Assembly: GCF_003028855.1 (NCBI RefSeq)
Contig: NZ_CP028324.1
Coordinates: forward strand, 3,472,001-3,536,000
From: Pseudoduganella armeniaca
GTDB taxonomy: Bacteria > Pseudomonadota > Gammaproteobacteria > Burkholderiales > Burkholderiaceae_D
Length of the DNA stretch: 64,000 bases
Direction of reading: 5' to 3'
Below are positions 46,349-55,632 of the stretch, piece after piece (positions within the stretch are counted from its first letter, which is position 1; the number at the start of each line of letters is the position of its first letter). The notes under the pieces were generated by a model. It was not told the DNA's origin, did no database searches, and saw only the letters and a program-made list of their open reading frames with translations. A program made the position numbers and the translations under genes.

Positions 46349-48124
46349 ATGACACCATCCCAAGCATTGCCGGCCGTTTTGGCCTTGCTGGCCTGCGCCG
46401 CCGTGCACGCCCAGCAAGGCGACGGCACCCGCGTCGCGATCGCCACGGCGATCTGGAAGCCAGCCAAGGTCGAGGCCACGCCGGAGCGGATCGCCGCCCT
46501 CAAGGCGCCACCCGGCTTCAGCGTCGCGCCGTTCGCCACCGGCCTGAAAAACGCCCGCATCATCGCCGTCGCGCCCAATGGCGACATCTACGTCAGCCGG
46601 CGCGACCAGGGCGACGTGCTGCTGCTGCGTGACCGCGACGGCGACGGCAAGGCCGACGGCGCACCCGTCCCGGTCGCGAGCCGGGCCGGTGCGCACGGCC
46701 TCGCCATTCGCGACGGCAAGCTGTACCTGGCCACCGTCAAGGAAGTGTTCGTGGCCGAGATCGCGTCCGACGGGCGCCTGGGCCCGTTGAAACTCATCCT
46801 CGGCGACCTGCCCGACGCCGGCCAGCACCCGAACCGCACGCTCGCCTTCGGCCCGGACGGCATGCTGTACATCTCCGCCGGCTCGACGTGCAACACCTGC
46901 AACGAAAGCAATCCGGAAAACGCCACGCTGCTGCGCGCCACGCCGGACGGCAAGCAGCGCACCATCTTCGCCACCGGCCTGCGCAACACCATCGGCTTCG
47001 ACTGGCAGCCGCGTACCGGCGAGCTGTGGGGCTTCGATCACGGCATCGACTTCCTCGGCGACGACAGCCAGCAGGAGGAGCTGAACAAGCTGGAGCTGGG
47101 CAAGCAGTACGGCTGGCCCCATGTCCATGGCGCCGGCGAGATCTACCCGCAAAGCACGCCGGTGGGCGAGATCACGAAGGAGCAGTGGCGCGCGCGCAGC
47201 ACGGCGATGGTGCTGGGCTACACGGCCCATGCGGCGCCGATGCAGCTGGTGTTCTACCGCCACGGCATGTTCCCGGCCGAGTACGATGGCGATGCGTTCG
47301 TCACGATGCGCGGCTCCTGGAACCGCAGCAGCGCCTCCGGCTACGAGATCGTGCGCGTGCGTTTCGTGGACGGCCAGCCGCGCGCCATCGAACCGTTCGT
47401 GACGGGGTTCCTGACCGATGGCGCCCGCACCCATATCGCCCGTCCGGTCGGGCTCGCGGTGGCCCGCGATGGCGCGCTCTTGATGGCGGACGACGCCAAC
47501 GGGGTGCTGTACCGCATCGCCTATACAGGTACCGCGGCTCGCCCGCCAGGTGCGCCGGCGCCGGCCGGGCCGATGCGCACGCAGGCCGAGCAGGGCAGCG
47601 GCGTGGCGCTGGCGCACCAACGGCTGGCGGTGCCGGGTCGCATGACCGTGGTGTCCAGTGCGTTCGATGCCAACGGCATGCTGGACGCACGCTACAGCGA
47701 ATACGCGGACGGCGTGTCGCCGCCGCTGTCCTGGCAAAGCGTGCCGGGCGCACGTTCCTACGCCGTCATCATGGAAGATCCGGACGCGCGCCCATACCGC
47801 CCCTTCGTGCACTGGCTGGCATGGAACATCCCCGCCGCCGTGACGGCATTGCCGGAAGGCGTGCAGGAGCAGCCGCGCCTGACGGAACCGGCCGGCGTGC
47901 TGCAGGGGCGCAACACGCGCGGCTCGACGGGCTACTACGGCCCGCGCCCGCCGGTCGGCGACGCCGCGCACCGCTACCATTTCCAGGTGTTCGCGCTCGA
48001 CACGATGCTGGAACTGCCGTTCGGCGCCGACCGTGAGCAGCTGGTGGCGGCGCTGCAGGGCCACGTGCTGGCCCGCGGTGCCGTGGTCGGTCGCTATGCC
48101 CAGAAGGTGAAGCCGCCCAAGTAA
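46349..48124 (+). CDS. Secreted PQQ-type sugar dehydrogenase fused to a YbhB/PEBP domain
   Basis: This 591-residue exported protein has a signal peptide (residues 1-20, HAQQ). Residues about 45-400 form a six-bladed propeller dehydrogenase (PNGDIYVSRRDQGDVLLL, NRTLAFGPDGMLYIS, GWPHVHGAGEIYP). A proline-rich linker follows, then from about 430 a phosphatidylethanolamine-binding domain (SPPLSWQSVPGARSYAVIMEDPDA, STGYYGPRPPVGD). Substrate and the presence of bound PQQ are not proven. The fusion is unusual; both domains are more often separate genes. GAGGAG precedes the ATG. Confidence 0.88.
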   Translation: MTPSQALPAVLALLACAAVHAQQGDGTRVAIATAIWKPAKVEATPERIAALKAPPGFSVAPFATGLKNARIIAVAPNGDIYVSRRDQGDVLLLRDRDGDGKADGAPVPVASRAGAHGLAIRDGKLYLATVKEVFVAEIASDGRLGPLKLILGDLPDAGQHPNRTLAFGPDGMLYISAGSTCNTCNESNPENATLLRATPDGKQRTIFATGLRNTIGFDWQPRTGELWGFDHGIDFLGDDSQQEELNKLELGKQYGWPHVHGAGEIYPQSTPVGEITKEQWRARSTAMVLGYTAHAAPMQLVFYRHGMFPAEYDGDAFVTMRGSWNRSSASGYEIVRVRFVDGQPRAIEPFVTGFLTDGARTHIARPVGLAVARDGALLMADDANGVLYRIAYTGTAARPPGAPAPAGPMRTQAEQGSGVALAHQRLAVPGRMTVVSSAFDANGMLDARYSEYADGVSPPLSWQSVPGARSYAVIMEDPDARPYRPFVHWLAWNIPAAVTALPEGVQEQPRLTEPAGVLQGRNTRGSTGYYGPRPPVGDAAHRYHFQVFALDTMLELPFGADREQLVAALQGHVLARGAVVGRYAQKVKPPK

Positions 48125-48158
48125 GGTGCTACGATCGCGCTTTTGCAAAGGAGCGACG

Positions 48159-48890
48159 ATGATCAAGGCGATCGTGACGGGCCACAGCCGTGGCCTGGGG
48201 GCGGGCGTTGCCGCCGCATTGCTGCGCCGGGGCGCGGCCGTGCTGGGCATCGCGCGCGGCGCCAATGGCGCACTGGCCGCGCAGGGCATGCAGGAAGTCG
48301 CGCTGGACCTGGCGGACGCCGGCGCGGTGGCCGCCTGGCTGGACAGCGGCACCCTGGCGCACTTCCTGGCCGACGCCACGACGGCCGTGCTGGTCAACAA
48401 TGCCGGTGTCGTCACGCCGGTCGGCCCGCCCGGGCGGCAGGGCGCCGGCGCGCTGGCGCAGGCGGTCGCCATCAACGTCACGGCCGCGCTGCAACTGGCC
48501 GACGCCTTCGTCGCCGCCACGGCGCGCTGCCCCGACCGCCGCATCGTGCACGTCTCCAGCGGCGCCGGGCGCCACCCGTATGCCGGCTGGAGCGCCTACT
48601 GCGCCACCAAGGCCGCGCTGGACATGCATGCCCAGGCCGTCGCGCAGGATGCCGTGCCGGGCCTGCGCATCGCCAGCGTGGCGCCGGGCGTCATCGACAC
48701 GGCCATGCAGGCCCATATCCGCGGCGTCGAGCAGCGCGATTTCCCCGCGCTGGCACGTTTCGTCGCGCTGCGGCGCGAAGGCGGGCTGGCCGCTGCCGAC
48801 GAGACGGGAGCGCGGCTGGTCGACTACCTGCTGCGGGCGCAGTTCGGCGACGTGGTGCTGAGCGACCTGCGCGAGCTCGGCCAGGGGTGA
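48159..48890 (+). CDS. Short-chain dehydrogenase/reductase
   Basis: This 243-residue SDR enzyme has the cofactor loop VTGHSRGLGAGVAAAL, NNAG in VLVNNAGVV, the catalytic Ser in VHVSSGAGR and YxxxK in YCATKAAL. The first-loop pattern suggests NADP or NAD binding; specificity cannot be told. It is close to benzil reductase-like SDRs by layout, which is tentative. The ribosome site AAAGGAG is strong. It probably stands alone after the dehydrogenase fusion. Confidence 0.88.
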   Translation: MIKAIVTGHSRGLGAGVAAALLRRGAAVLGIARGANGALAAQGMQEVALDLADAGAVAAWLDSGTLAHFLADATTAVLVNNAGVVTPVGPPGRQGAGALAQAVAINVTAALQLADAFVAATARCPDRRIVHVSSGAGRHPYAGWSAYCATKAALDMHAQAVAQDAVPGLRIASVAPGVIDTAMQAHIRGVEQRDFPALARFVALRREGGLAAADETGARLVDYLLRAQFGDVVLSDLRELGQG

Positions 48891-48942
48891 GGGCAGGGCC
48901 TGTCCTTGGGCGGGCCGACCGGCAAGCCGAGGCCGGCGGCCG

Positions 48943-50031
48943 CTACTTGGCCTCGGCGGTCGTCTTCAAGCCCAGGTAGGTGCCGGCACTGATCCCCATC
49001 AGCCCCAGCAGGGTGACGTCGAAATCGGGCATAGCCAGGTCGCGGTAGACCTGCTGGAGAAAGACGATGGCCAGCACCAGTGTCCAGGACGCCATCTGGA
49101 AGCGGTGGAAGCTGACGCCGTAGCGGTCGCTGAGGATGTCCGCCAGCCAGCCGCGGCTGACCGCGGTGCCGGCCACCTGTTCCGTGCCGGGCGGCCGGTC
49201 GATCAGCGCCGAGCCGATCACGGTGCCCGCGCTGATGCCCATCAGGGCCAGCACGGTGGGCGTGATGGTGGTGGCGTAGTCGCCGGTGATCATGCCGATG
49301 AACAAGTAGGCGGCCAGCACCAGGCCGAACCACACGGCCCCTTGCGTGCGCGCCAGGCTGTAGGGCTTGCGCTGGCCGGGTGCCGGCGCCGGGCCGGGAT
49401 CGCGCAGCACGTCGCTGCGGCGCGCCAGCAACAGGAACGCGCCGGCCAGCACCGTAAACAGCGACGTCCACAAGGCAAACCAGCCCATCGGGATGACGCG
49501 CAGCGCCAGGGTCTGCTGCGAGGCGATCGGGTACTCGTCCTCGATGCCCACGCTGACGGCCAGCTGGCGCGGCCGGAATTGCGGCCGGCCGAGCAGGTGC
49601 GTCCAGACGTCGCGCGAGGTCTCGCTGCGGTTCAGCACGAAATTGAGCGTATTGGCGACCGGGTTGCTGGGCGGATAGGGACGGATGTCGGGCAGCGGGC
49701 GGCCGTCCAGGAACAGCACGATCTTCTTCTGCCGCGGCGAACACTGTTCGCGCGCCAGCAGCATGGCCAGGTCGTTGACGGTGACGACGATGCCGTCGCG
49801 CAGCGACACTTCCGCCAGCGGGGCATCGCCGCGGTACGGCACGAAGGCGCGCACGCCGGTGACGGTGACCTTGGCGTATTGCTGGGGCGTGGGACAGGTG
49901 GCGGCCGGCGCCACGCTGGCACCGGTCGCCGCCGGTGCGGCGGGCACCGCTGGCGCCGCTGGCACCGATTCCGCGGCGGCACCCGCCCAGGCCAGGGCGA
50001 ACAGCGCGGCGACCAGCCAGCGCCACGGCAT
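48943..50031 (-). CDS. Membrane protein with two GISAGT motifs, unknown function
   Basis: This 362-residue protein has a signal-like N-terminus and a proline/alanine-rich stretch. A periplasmic domain (KVTVTGVRAFVPYRGDAPLAEVSLRDG) reaches to about residue 190, then four membrane segments follow. The membrane part carries the repeat LALMGISAGTVIG and LGLMGISAGTYLG near its two ends. No family is recognised. Its ATG overlaps the stop of the upstream pentapeptide gene as TGATG, so the two are coupled. Confidence 0.72.
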   Translation of the reverse strand: MPWRWLVAALFALAWAGAAAESVPAAPAVPAAPAATGASVAPAATCPTPQQYAKVTVTGVRAFVPYRGDAPLAEVSLRDGIVVTVNDLAMLLAREQCSPRQKKIVLFLDGRPLPDIRPYPPSNPVANTLNFVLNRSETSRDVWTHLLGRPQFRPRQLAVSVGIEDEYPIASQQTLALRVIPMGWFALWTSLFTVLAGAFLLLARRSDVLRDPGPAPAPGQRKPYSLARTQGAVWFGLVLAAYLFIGMITGDYATTITPTVLALMGISAGTVIGSALIDRPPGTEQVAGTAVSRGWLADILSDRYGVSFHRFQMASWTLVLAIVFLQQVYRDLAMPDFDVTLLGLMGISAGTYLGLKTTAEAK

Positions 50032-50870
50032 CAGGCGCCGCCTTGCACGACGATCAGCCGGGGTGGCCCGTCCGCCGGCCGAGGCGGCCGGGATGGCTGG
50101 AGCGGCCGCTGCGGCATGCCGGGCAGCTCGCAGCCGGGCGCACGCAAGGTGTCGGCGCGGGCGTCGCGCAGCGTGCTGCCGCCGGCCAGCGTGACGGCGC
50201 GCCAGCGGGCATGCTCCCACACGCTGCCCTGCAGCGCGGTGCCGTCCAGCATGCAGGCAGTCAGCTGGGCCTGGCGCAAATCCGCGCCGCGCAGGCTGCC
50301 ATGGTGGATGGCGACGTCGCGCCAGCGCACCGCGCGCCAACGGCTGTGCTCGGCTCGGACCTGGTGCAGCGTCATGCCGGCCGCCGTGCTGCGGTCCAGC
50401 ACCGCACGGGTCAGGTCGAGGCCGCTGGCGGTAAAACCGGACAGGTCGGCATCGCTCAGGTCGGCGCTCGGCCAGCTGGCGCCATCCGCGCTGGCCCGGA
50501 CCAGGCTGGCCCCGGCCAGGCGGCAGCAGGCGGCATTGCTGCCAGCCAGGCAGGCGCCATCCAGGCGCGCGCCGCTGCAGTCGGCGTCGGCGAGCACGGC
50601 GCCGCGCAGTACCGCACCGGACAAGTCAGCGCCGCGCAGGCTGGCATCGCTCAGGTCGCTGCCCGTCAGGTCGGCATTGCGTAGGTCGGCGCCGTCCAGT
50701 ACCACGCCGCGCAGGTCGCGCCGGGCCAGGTCGTGGCCGGCCAGCCCGCCCGGTCCCTGGGCCCAGGCCTGCACCTGGCGTGCGAACGGGCTGGCGGTGG
50801 CGAGCGGCGCTGTCGGCGGCCGCGGCGGGCCGCCGTGGCGGTGGGAGGTGAAATGCCTGGAAGCGTTCAT
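50031..50870 (-). CDS. Pentapeptide-repeat protein
   Basis: This 279-residue protein is built of A(D/N)LxX repeats: DLARRDLRGVVLDGADLRNADL, DLSDASLRGADLSGAVLRG and ADLSDADLSGF. These fold as a right-handed quadrilateral beta-helix. A further helix-forming region and a proline-rich C-terminus follow. Such proteins range from gyrase protectors to toxin-associated scaffolds; no specific role can be given. It is coupled to the downstream membrane gene. Confidence 0.85.
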   Translation of the reverse strand: MNASRHFTSHRHGGPPRPPTAPLATASPFARQVQAWAQGPGGLAGHDLARRDLRGVVLDGADLRNADLTGSDLSDASLRGADLSGAVLRGAVLADADCSGARLDGACLAGSNAACCRLAGASLVRASADGASWPSADLSDADLSGFTASGLDLTRAVLDRSTAAGMTLHQVRAEHSRWRAVRWRDVAIHHGSLRGADLRQAQLTACMLDGTALQGSVWEHARWRAVTLAGGSTLRDARADTLRAPGCELPGMPQRPLQPSRPPRPADGPPRLIVVQGGA

Positions 50871-51025
50871 GACCGGCCTCGCGAAATGGGCGGATGCCCT
50901 GCAGGCCGATTATGACGCGGTTGTTAAGCCCGGTTAAGGGGGCACGGGCAAAAACACGACATCCTTTGATCGCGCACAAGGACAGCGCGGCCGTGCCCGG
51001 TGTAGCGGCAGGCAGCTTGCAAGGG

Positions 51026-53155
51026 TCAGAAGGTGCGCGTCACACTGGCCGAGAAGGTCCGGCCGCGCCCGGCGAAATACGACGTCGCCTCCTTGTAATT
51101 GGCCGACTGCGGGTAGTAGCCGACGTACTGGCGGTCCGTCAGGTTTTCCACCGCCAGGCCGAACTTGCCGTAGCGGGTGTCGAACGTAGCGGCCAGGTCG
51201 GCCAGCGTGTAGCCGCGGAAGTGCTCCTCCAGGTTGGCGGTACCGACCACACGGCCGATATTGATGTCGCGGTCTTCCAGGCGGGTGGCCTGCAGGCGCA
51301 GCTGGGTGCCGGCCAGCGGTTGCCAGTTGGCGCCGAGCACCAGCTTATCGGGCGCCTGCGAGCGGGCGCCCAGCGCCAGGTCCATCGGCGCGCCGGCCGT
51401 CGCGGCCGTCTTGCCCATCGTTTTCGCATAGCTGCCGAAGGCCGACAGCACCTTACTGGCGCGCAGTTCGCCCGCCACCTCCCAGCCGCGCACGGTGGTC
51501 GGCACCCGGTCCATCACGCCGATGCCTTGCGCATTGATGCGCAGCACGGTGCCCAGCTTGGAACGGGAGTCGTACATCGAGGCGCCCACGTTGCCCAGCG
51601 CGCCGCGCCAGTTGACGCCCACCTCATTGTTGCGGGTGACCACGGGCTCCAGGTTGAACAGCTGGGCCACGGACTGGTTCGGGCGGTTCACGCCGCGCAG
51701 GACCAGGCCCACGTCCGGCAGGCCGAAGCCTTCCGCGCTGGAGACGAAGGCCGACCACTGCGGCGCGAAGCGCCACACGGCGCCCAGGTTTTTCACGCTT
51801 TTCGAGAACGAGCGTGCGCCGCCCTGGACGAAGCGGTTGCCATAGGACGCCAGCGTGGTGTAGCTGGCCACGCGCAGGTCGGCCGACTCGTGCCGCACGC
51901 CACCGCGCACGGTGACGGGACCGACCTCGTATTCCAGTTGCAGGAACGGCGCGGTGGACTTGAAGTCCAGGGTCGGCACCCAGGTGCGGCCGGTGCCGGC
52001 CAGCTGCTGGCGGCTGCGGTCGCGCAGGAAGTCCACGCCCGCCGTCGCTTCCAGGCCACGCAGCAGCAGGTCGGGGCGCACGTAGGTCAGCTTGGCGCCG
52101 TGCTTGTCCGCCACGATTTCCGACTGGTCGTAGAAGGTGCCGATCGGCGCGTAGCGGATGTCCTGGAACGTGGCCGTGTTGGTGGCGCCGTACAGCGACG
52201 AGAAGTCCTGGCTGAACAGTTGGGCGCTCAGCGCGCCGCCGAACAGGTCGGCGTGGCGGTAGTCCAGGGTGGCCGTCTTGACGTCATTACGCGAAGGCAT
52301 GCCGGGCGGCGTGCCTTCGGTCGAGCTGGTCGGGATGCCCTGGGCGAACACGGCCGGCACGTTGCGGTAGTCGCCGTCGCCTTCGAACTGGAAGCGGTTG
52401 ACGGTCAGCTGCAGGCGCTGGTCGCCGAAGTCGCGGCCCAGCTTGACGAACAGGTCGCCCCCGGACGCATCCATCGTGTCGCCCTGCACCACGTCGATGC
52501 CCAGCAGGCGACCACGGCCGTCGTAGCCCATGCCGCGCTGCTGCACGCTGGCATAGGCCAGCAGGTCGATTTCCGCCGACTTGTGGCTGACGGTCAGGCC
52601 GGTCTTCCAATCGACGTTATCGTGCCGGAACTGCGACGCCACGCGGGCGTTGACGGTGACGCTGGTGCCCGGCGTCTTCGGCGTCTTGGTAATGTAGTTG
52701 ACGATGCCGCCCGTCGCGCCCATGCCCTGGATCGCCGAGGCGCCGTTGATCACCTCGATGCGCTCGATGATGGCCGTGTCGGCGAAATAGCCCTCGCGCA
52801 TGCCGGCGCGCAGCGGGTTCGACTGCGGTACCCCGTCCAGCAGGATCAGCGTGGTCCGGCCGCGCATCGACTCGCCGGCGGACGACATCTTCTGCCGGCT
52901 CGGCGCATAGCCGGGAATGTAGGTGGCCAGCGCCGCGGAAGGGTCGTCGGCAACCAGGTACTGCGCTTCCAGTTCACGCTGGGAGATGACGGACACGGCG
53001 CCGGGAATCTTGTCCACGGCCTTGGCGGTGCGCGTGGCCGTGACCATGACTTCCTTCATCTCGTCGGCGGCGTCGGCCTGGGCCAGCACGGCGCCATGCG
53101 CCATCAGCAGGCAGGCGGCGCCCACGGCGCGGACGAGAGGAAGGGGCTGGGTCAT
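51026..53155 (-). CDS. TonB-dependent siderophore-type receptor
   Basis: This 709-residue outer-membrane receptor has a signal peptide (residues 1-27, VLAQ) and a plug domain with VMVTATR and the segments AIQGMGATGGIVNYITKTPKT. The barrel ends ...ASVTRTF, with the terminal aromatic needed for insertion. ATG 53155 has AGGAGA seven bases upstream. A Fur box lies in the shared promoter region with the divergent PepSY gene, so iron or haem uptake is the likely role. The ligand is unknown. Confidence 0.92.
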   Translation of the reverse strand: MTQPLPLVRAVGAACLLMAHGAVLAQADAADEMKEVMVTATRTAKAVDKIPGAVSVISQRELEAQYLVADDPSAALATYIPGYAPSRQKMSSAGESMRGRTTLILLDGVPQSNPLRAGMREGYFADTAIIERIEVINGASAIQGMGATGGIVNYITKTPKTPGTSVTVNARVASQFRHDNVDWKTGLTVSHKSAEIDLLAYASVQQRGMGYDGRGRLLGIDVVQGDTMDASGGDLFVKLGRDFGDQRLQLTVNRFQFEGDGDYRNVPAVFAQGIPTSSTEGTPPGMPSRNDVKTATLDYRHADLFGGALSAQLFSQDFSSLYGATNTATFQDIRYAPIGTFYDQSEIVADKHGAKLTYVRPDLLLRGLEATAGVDFLRDRSRQQLAGTGRTWVPTLDFKSTAPFLQLEYEVGPVTVRGGVRHESADLRVASYTTLASYGNRFVQGGARSFSKSVKNLGAVWRFAPQWSAFVSSAEGFGLPDVGLVLRGVNRPNQSVAQLFNLEPVVTRNNEVGVNWRGALGNVGASMYDSRSKLGTVLRINAQGIGVMDRVPTTVRGWEVAGELRASKVLSAFGSYAKTMGKTAATAGAPMDLALGARSQAPDKLVLGANWQPLAGTQLRLQATRLEDRDINIGRVVGTANLEEHFRGYTLADLAATFDTRYGKFGLAVENLTDRQYVGYYPQSANYKEATSYFAGRGRTFSASVTRTF

Positions 53156-53193
53156 CGGTTTCTCCTGATGGGTTGCTAAAAAATAGTCACGAA

Positions 53194-53208
53194 TGATAAC
53201 TATTATCA
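53194..53208. promoter_or_regulatory. Fur box, shared by TonB receptor and PepSY gene
   Basis: TGATAAC-T-ATTATCA is a 7-1-7 Fur site with one departure from perfect symmetry, inside AATGATAACTATTATCATT. It lies about 40 bases before the receptor start and about 60 before the PepSY gene, so it can repress both. Confidence 0.88.
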
Positions 53209-53265
53209 TTTACGTTTGCAATCAGGTAGAATGCTTCCTTATTTCCTCGACAGGAATCGTCCCGC

Positions 53266-54486
53266 ATGGTCACCGGCCTGACGCGCAAGCTGCTGCGCAA
53301 TCTCCACCTCTATCTGTCGCTCGCTTTTGGCGTGCTGCTCGTGCTGGCTGGCCTGACGGGTGTCGGGCTGACGTGGATCGACGAACTGGACGAGGCCCTC
53401 AATCCGAGCCTGCTGCGGGTGGCCGGCCGCGCCGGCCCGGTGGCGCCGCCCGGCATGATGGCCGAGCGCGTCGCGGCCCGGCTCGAAGCCGATGCCCGCT
53501 ACGGCCGGCCCAGCGGGCTGCAGCTGCCGCGCGAGCCGGATGGCGTCGTGATCGCCTCCTATCGGGTGAGCAAGTCGGCAGGGGACGCCCTGGCACTGCC
53601 GCGGATTCGCCAGGTGATGGTCGATCCGGTCACGCTGGTCGTGCTGGGCGAGCGCAACTGGGGCGAGTTCGGCCTGTCGCGCCCGCTGCTGACGTCCACG
53701 CTGTTCCACCTGCACCGCTACCTGTTCGCCGGCGAAATCGGCAAGTTCGTCATGGGTGTGTCCGGCCTGGCGCTGTTCCTGATCGGCGCCATCGGCGTCG
53801 CGCTGTGGTGGCCGAAGGCGACGCTGGGTGCGCTGGTGAAATCGTTCCGCATCCACGGCCATTGGAAGACGATGAAGTTCCAGTACAGCTTCCACCGCAG
53901 CGCCGGCATGGTGATGGCGCCGGTGCTGATGATGCTGGGCTTTTCGGGCATGTACTTCAACCTGCCGGACTGGGTACGGCCGGCCGTCGCCAGCGTGGCG
54001 ACCGTGACGCCGCTTGAGAAGCTGCACAACGCGCCGGTGCGCGGCCCGCGCGGCGCGCCGATCGGCGCGGCGCAGGCGATCGCGGCGGCGCAGGCCTTCA
54101 ATCCGGCCGGCCGCATCGGCCGCATCTCCCTGCCGGCCGACAAGAAAACGCCGTATGAAATCCGCATGCGCCAGCCGGGCGAGGTGCGCCAGGGCGACGG
54201 CAGCACCCGCATCACCGTCGACGCCTACACGGGCCTGCTGCTGCGCGTGCGCGATCCGTTGAGCGCGCCCGCCGGCGATACGTTCCTGAACTGGCAGTTC
54301 CCGTTGCACACGGGCGAGGCGTTCGGCCTGGCCGGCCGCCTGGTCATCACGCTGGCCGGTTTCGCGCCGCTGGCGTTCATGGTGACGGGCCTGGTGCTGT
54401 GGCTGGGCAGGCGCAGGAAGCCCGTGCGCCAGGTCCAGCCGGCGCGCCCAGGCGGCCTGGCACCGGCCGGCGGCCTGGGGCGCTGA
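53266..54486 (+). CDS. PepSY domain membrane protein (siderophore-iron reductase type)
   Basis: This 406-residue inner-membrane protein has membrane segments at about 16-40, 160-185, 205-230 and 360-385. The family histidines lie in LFHLHRYLFAGE, KSFRIHGHWKTMKFQYSFHR and QFPLHTGEAFG. It shares a Fur box with the divergent TonB receptor. It is the second PepSY reductase-like gene in the window, and the two are only distantly similar. Iron release from siderophores in the periplasm is the expected role. Confidence 0.88.
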   Translation: MVTGLTRKLLRNLHLYLSLAFGVLLVLAGLTGVGLTWIDELDEALNPSLLRVAGRAGPVAPPGMMAERVAARLEADARYGRPSGLQLPREPDGVVIASYRVSKSAGDALALPRIRQVMVDPVTLVVLGERNWGEFGLSRPLLTSTLFHLHRYLFAGEIGKFVMGVSGLALFLIGAIGVALWWPKATLGALVKSFRIHGHWKTMKFQYSFHRSAGMVMAPVLMMLGFSGMYFNLPDWVRPAVASVATVTPLEKLHNAPVRGPRGAPIGAAQAIAAAQAFNPAGRIGRISLPADKKTPYEIRMRQPGEVRQGDGSTRITVDAYTGLLLRVRDPLSAPAGDTFLNWQFPLHTGEAFGLAGRLVITLAGFAPLAFMVTGLVLWLGRRRKPVRQVQPARPGGLAPAGGLGR

Positions 54487-54489
54487 CGG

Positions 54490-55017
54490 CTAGCGCGCCC
54501 GCGCCGCGCCGGCGGCCAGCAGGAAGATGCGCCGCAACGGCCGGCGCATCGCCTTGCGCCGCGGCAGGAAGCCGGCGCCGCGCGCCGCCCAGGCCAGGCC
54601 GGAGGCCAGCATCAGCCCACTGAACCAGCCATATGCCGCGAGGATTGCCGGTGCCGGCGTGCCGAGCGGCGGGAACGCGAAGACGGCGCACCAGAGCACG
54701 GCAGGATCGGCCAGCGCGGCCGGAAACACAGCCCGGATATTCACCTCGGCGCACGACTGCCGCCGCGCCAGCAGCTGCCACAGCAGATAGCCGGCGGCAG
54801 CCACCTGTGCAGCCGGCTGCGCCGCCGGGTGCGCCAGCACGAGCAGGCCCAGCGCTGTACACCAGGTGCCGATGGCCAGGCAGCACGCCAGCCAGCCGGC
54901 GCCCAGCAGCGGCAGCGTGTGCAGCAGTCCAGTACGGGCGGCGGCGCGACGCAGCGCGAGGTTGCACCCGACCGGCAGCAAGACGGCCAGTGCCGCCAGC
55001 GCGGCCGCCGCGCTCAC
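54490..55017 (-). CDS. LysE-like small membrane transporter
   Basis: From the GTG at 55017 (GGGAG seven bases upstream) this 175-residue protein has five hydrophobic segments. A LysE-like opening (VLLPVGCNLALRRAAARTGL) and a later PAVLWCAVFAFPPLGTPAPAILAAYGW match the family pattern, although GPN is replaced by VGCN. It is shorter than typical LysE proteins (about 200 residues). Its start overlaps the upstream ORF stop as GTGA. The transport substrate is unknown; an amino acid is only inferred. Confidence 0.55.
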   Translation of the reverse strand: MSAAAALAALAVLLPVGCNLALRRAAARTGLLHTLPLLGAGWLACCLAIGTWCTALGLLVLAHPAAQPAAQVAAAGYLLWQLLARRQSCAEVNIRAVFPAALADPAVLWCAVFAFPPLGTPAPAILAAYGWFSGLMLASGLAWAARGAGFLPRRKAMRRPLRRIFLLAAGAARAR

Positions 55018-55385
55018 CGTCCGCTCCCGGCCCGCGCGGCCAGCGGCACGCCGCCGCACGGTGCGCCGGGCGCAAGGCCCCGCGGCGGGCGGCCGGGCGT
55101 TGCCGGCAGCTCGCGTGCGGGCCGCGCGCCAATGCTGCCGCGCCGCAGCACGTACGGCGCGATATTGCCCAGGATGTCGGCCAGCACGGCCGCGCTGGCC
55201 GTTGCCGGAAACAGGCGGCGCCACAGGTGACAGACGGGCGCCGTATGCGGCGCGCGGATCAGGCCGGGCAAGCGGGCGGCGCGGCGCCCACGCCATGGGG
55301 CGCCGGCCACACTCGCCGGCACGAAGGGTGCTGCGCCGCCATGCCGGTGCGGCGGCGGCGCGGCGGGATCGGGGCGTGCTCTCAT
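55014..55385 (-). CDS. Hypothetical arginine/proline-rich protein, 123 residues
   Basis: The reading from ATG 55385 (GGAGG six bases upstream) gives a protein very rich in Arg, Pro, Ala and Gly. It has one more ordered stretch (HTAPVCHLWRRLFPATASAAVLADILGNIAPYVL). No family is recognised. It overlaps the LysE-like gene by GTGA, which favours a real operon. The composition also fits non-coding high-GC DNA, so confidence is low. Confidence 0.35.
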   Translation of the reverse strand: MRARPDPAAPPPHRHGGAAPFVPASVAGAPWRGRRAARLPGLIRAPHTAPVCHLWRRLFPATASAAVLADILGNIAPYVLRRGSIGARPARELPATPGRPPRGLAPGAPCGGVPLAARAGSGR

Positions 55386-55586
55386 GATGCCTCCCATGCA
55401 CGGCGGTGCGTGCCGCGGATGGCGCGGCGTGGCGCCTGCCGGCGTCTGATCGTGCCGCCAGCCGCGGAACCTGCCGTGCGCGCGGGCGGACAGCAGACAT
55501 GCTACGCGTCCCGGCCCACCCGCGTTATGGGCAAGTGCGGTAAATCTGTCATCAATTTGTATCTACACCATCCCGTCAGTTGGATA

Positions 55587-55605
55587 TACAACGCTTTACG
55601 TTGTA
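55587..55605. promoter_or_regulatory. TACAACG-CTTTA-CGTTGTA operator before the KfrA-like gene
   Basis: A perfect 7-bp inverted repeat with five-base spacer lies about 30 bases before the KfrA-like start. Eleven bases of it (TTTACGTTGTA) recur upstream of the integrase at 58178-58188. It is probably a binding site of the KfrA-like protein itself. Confidence 0.6.
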
Positions 55606-55632
55606 ACATCGGACACCCCAACAGGAGCCGAC

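Noticed and set aside
50894..53179. Plus-strand ORF of 761 residues
   Set aside because: It is antisense to the TonB receptor, which has a complete signal peptide, plug and barrel end.
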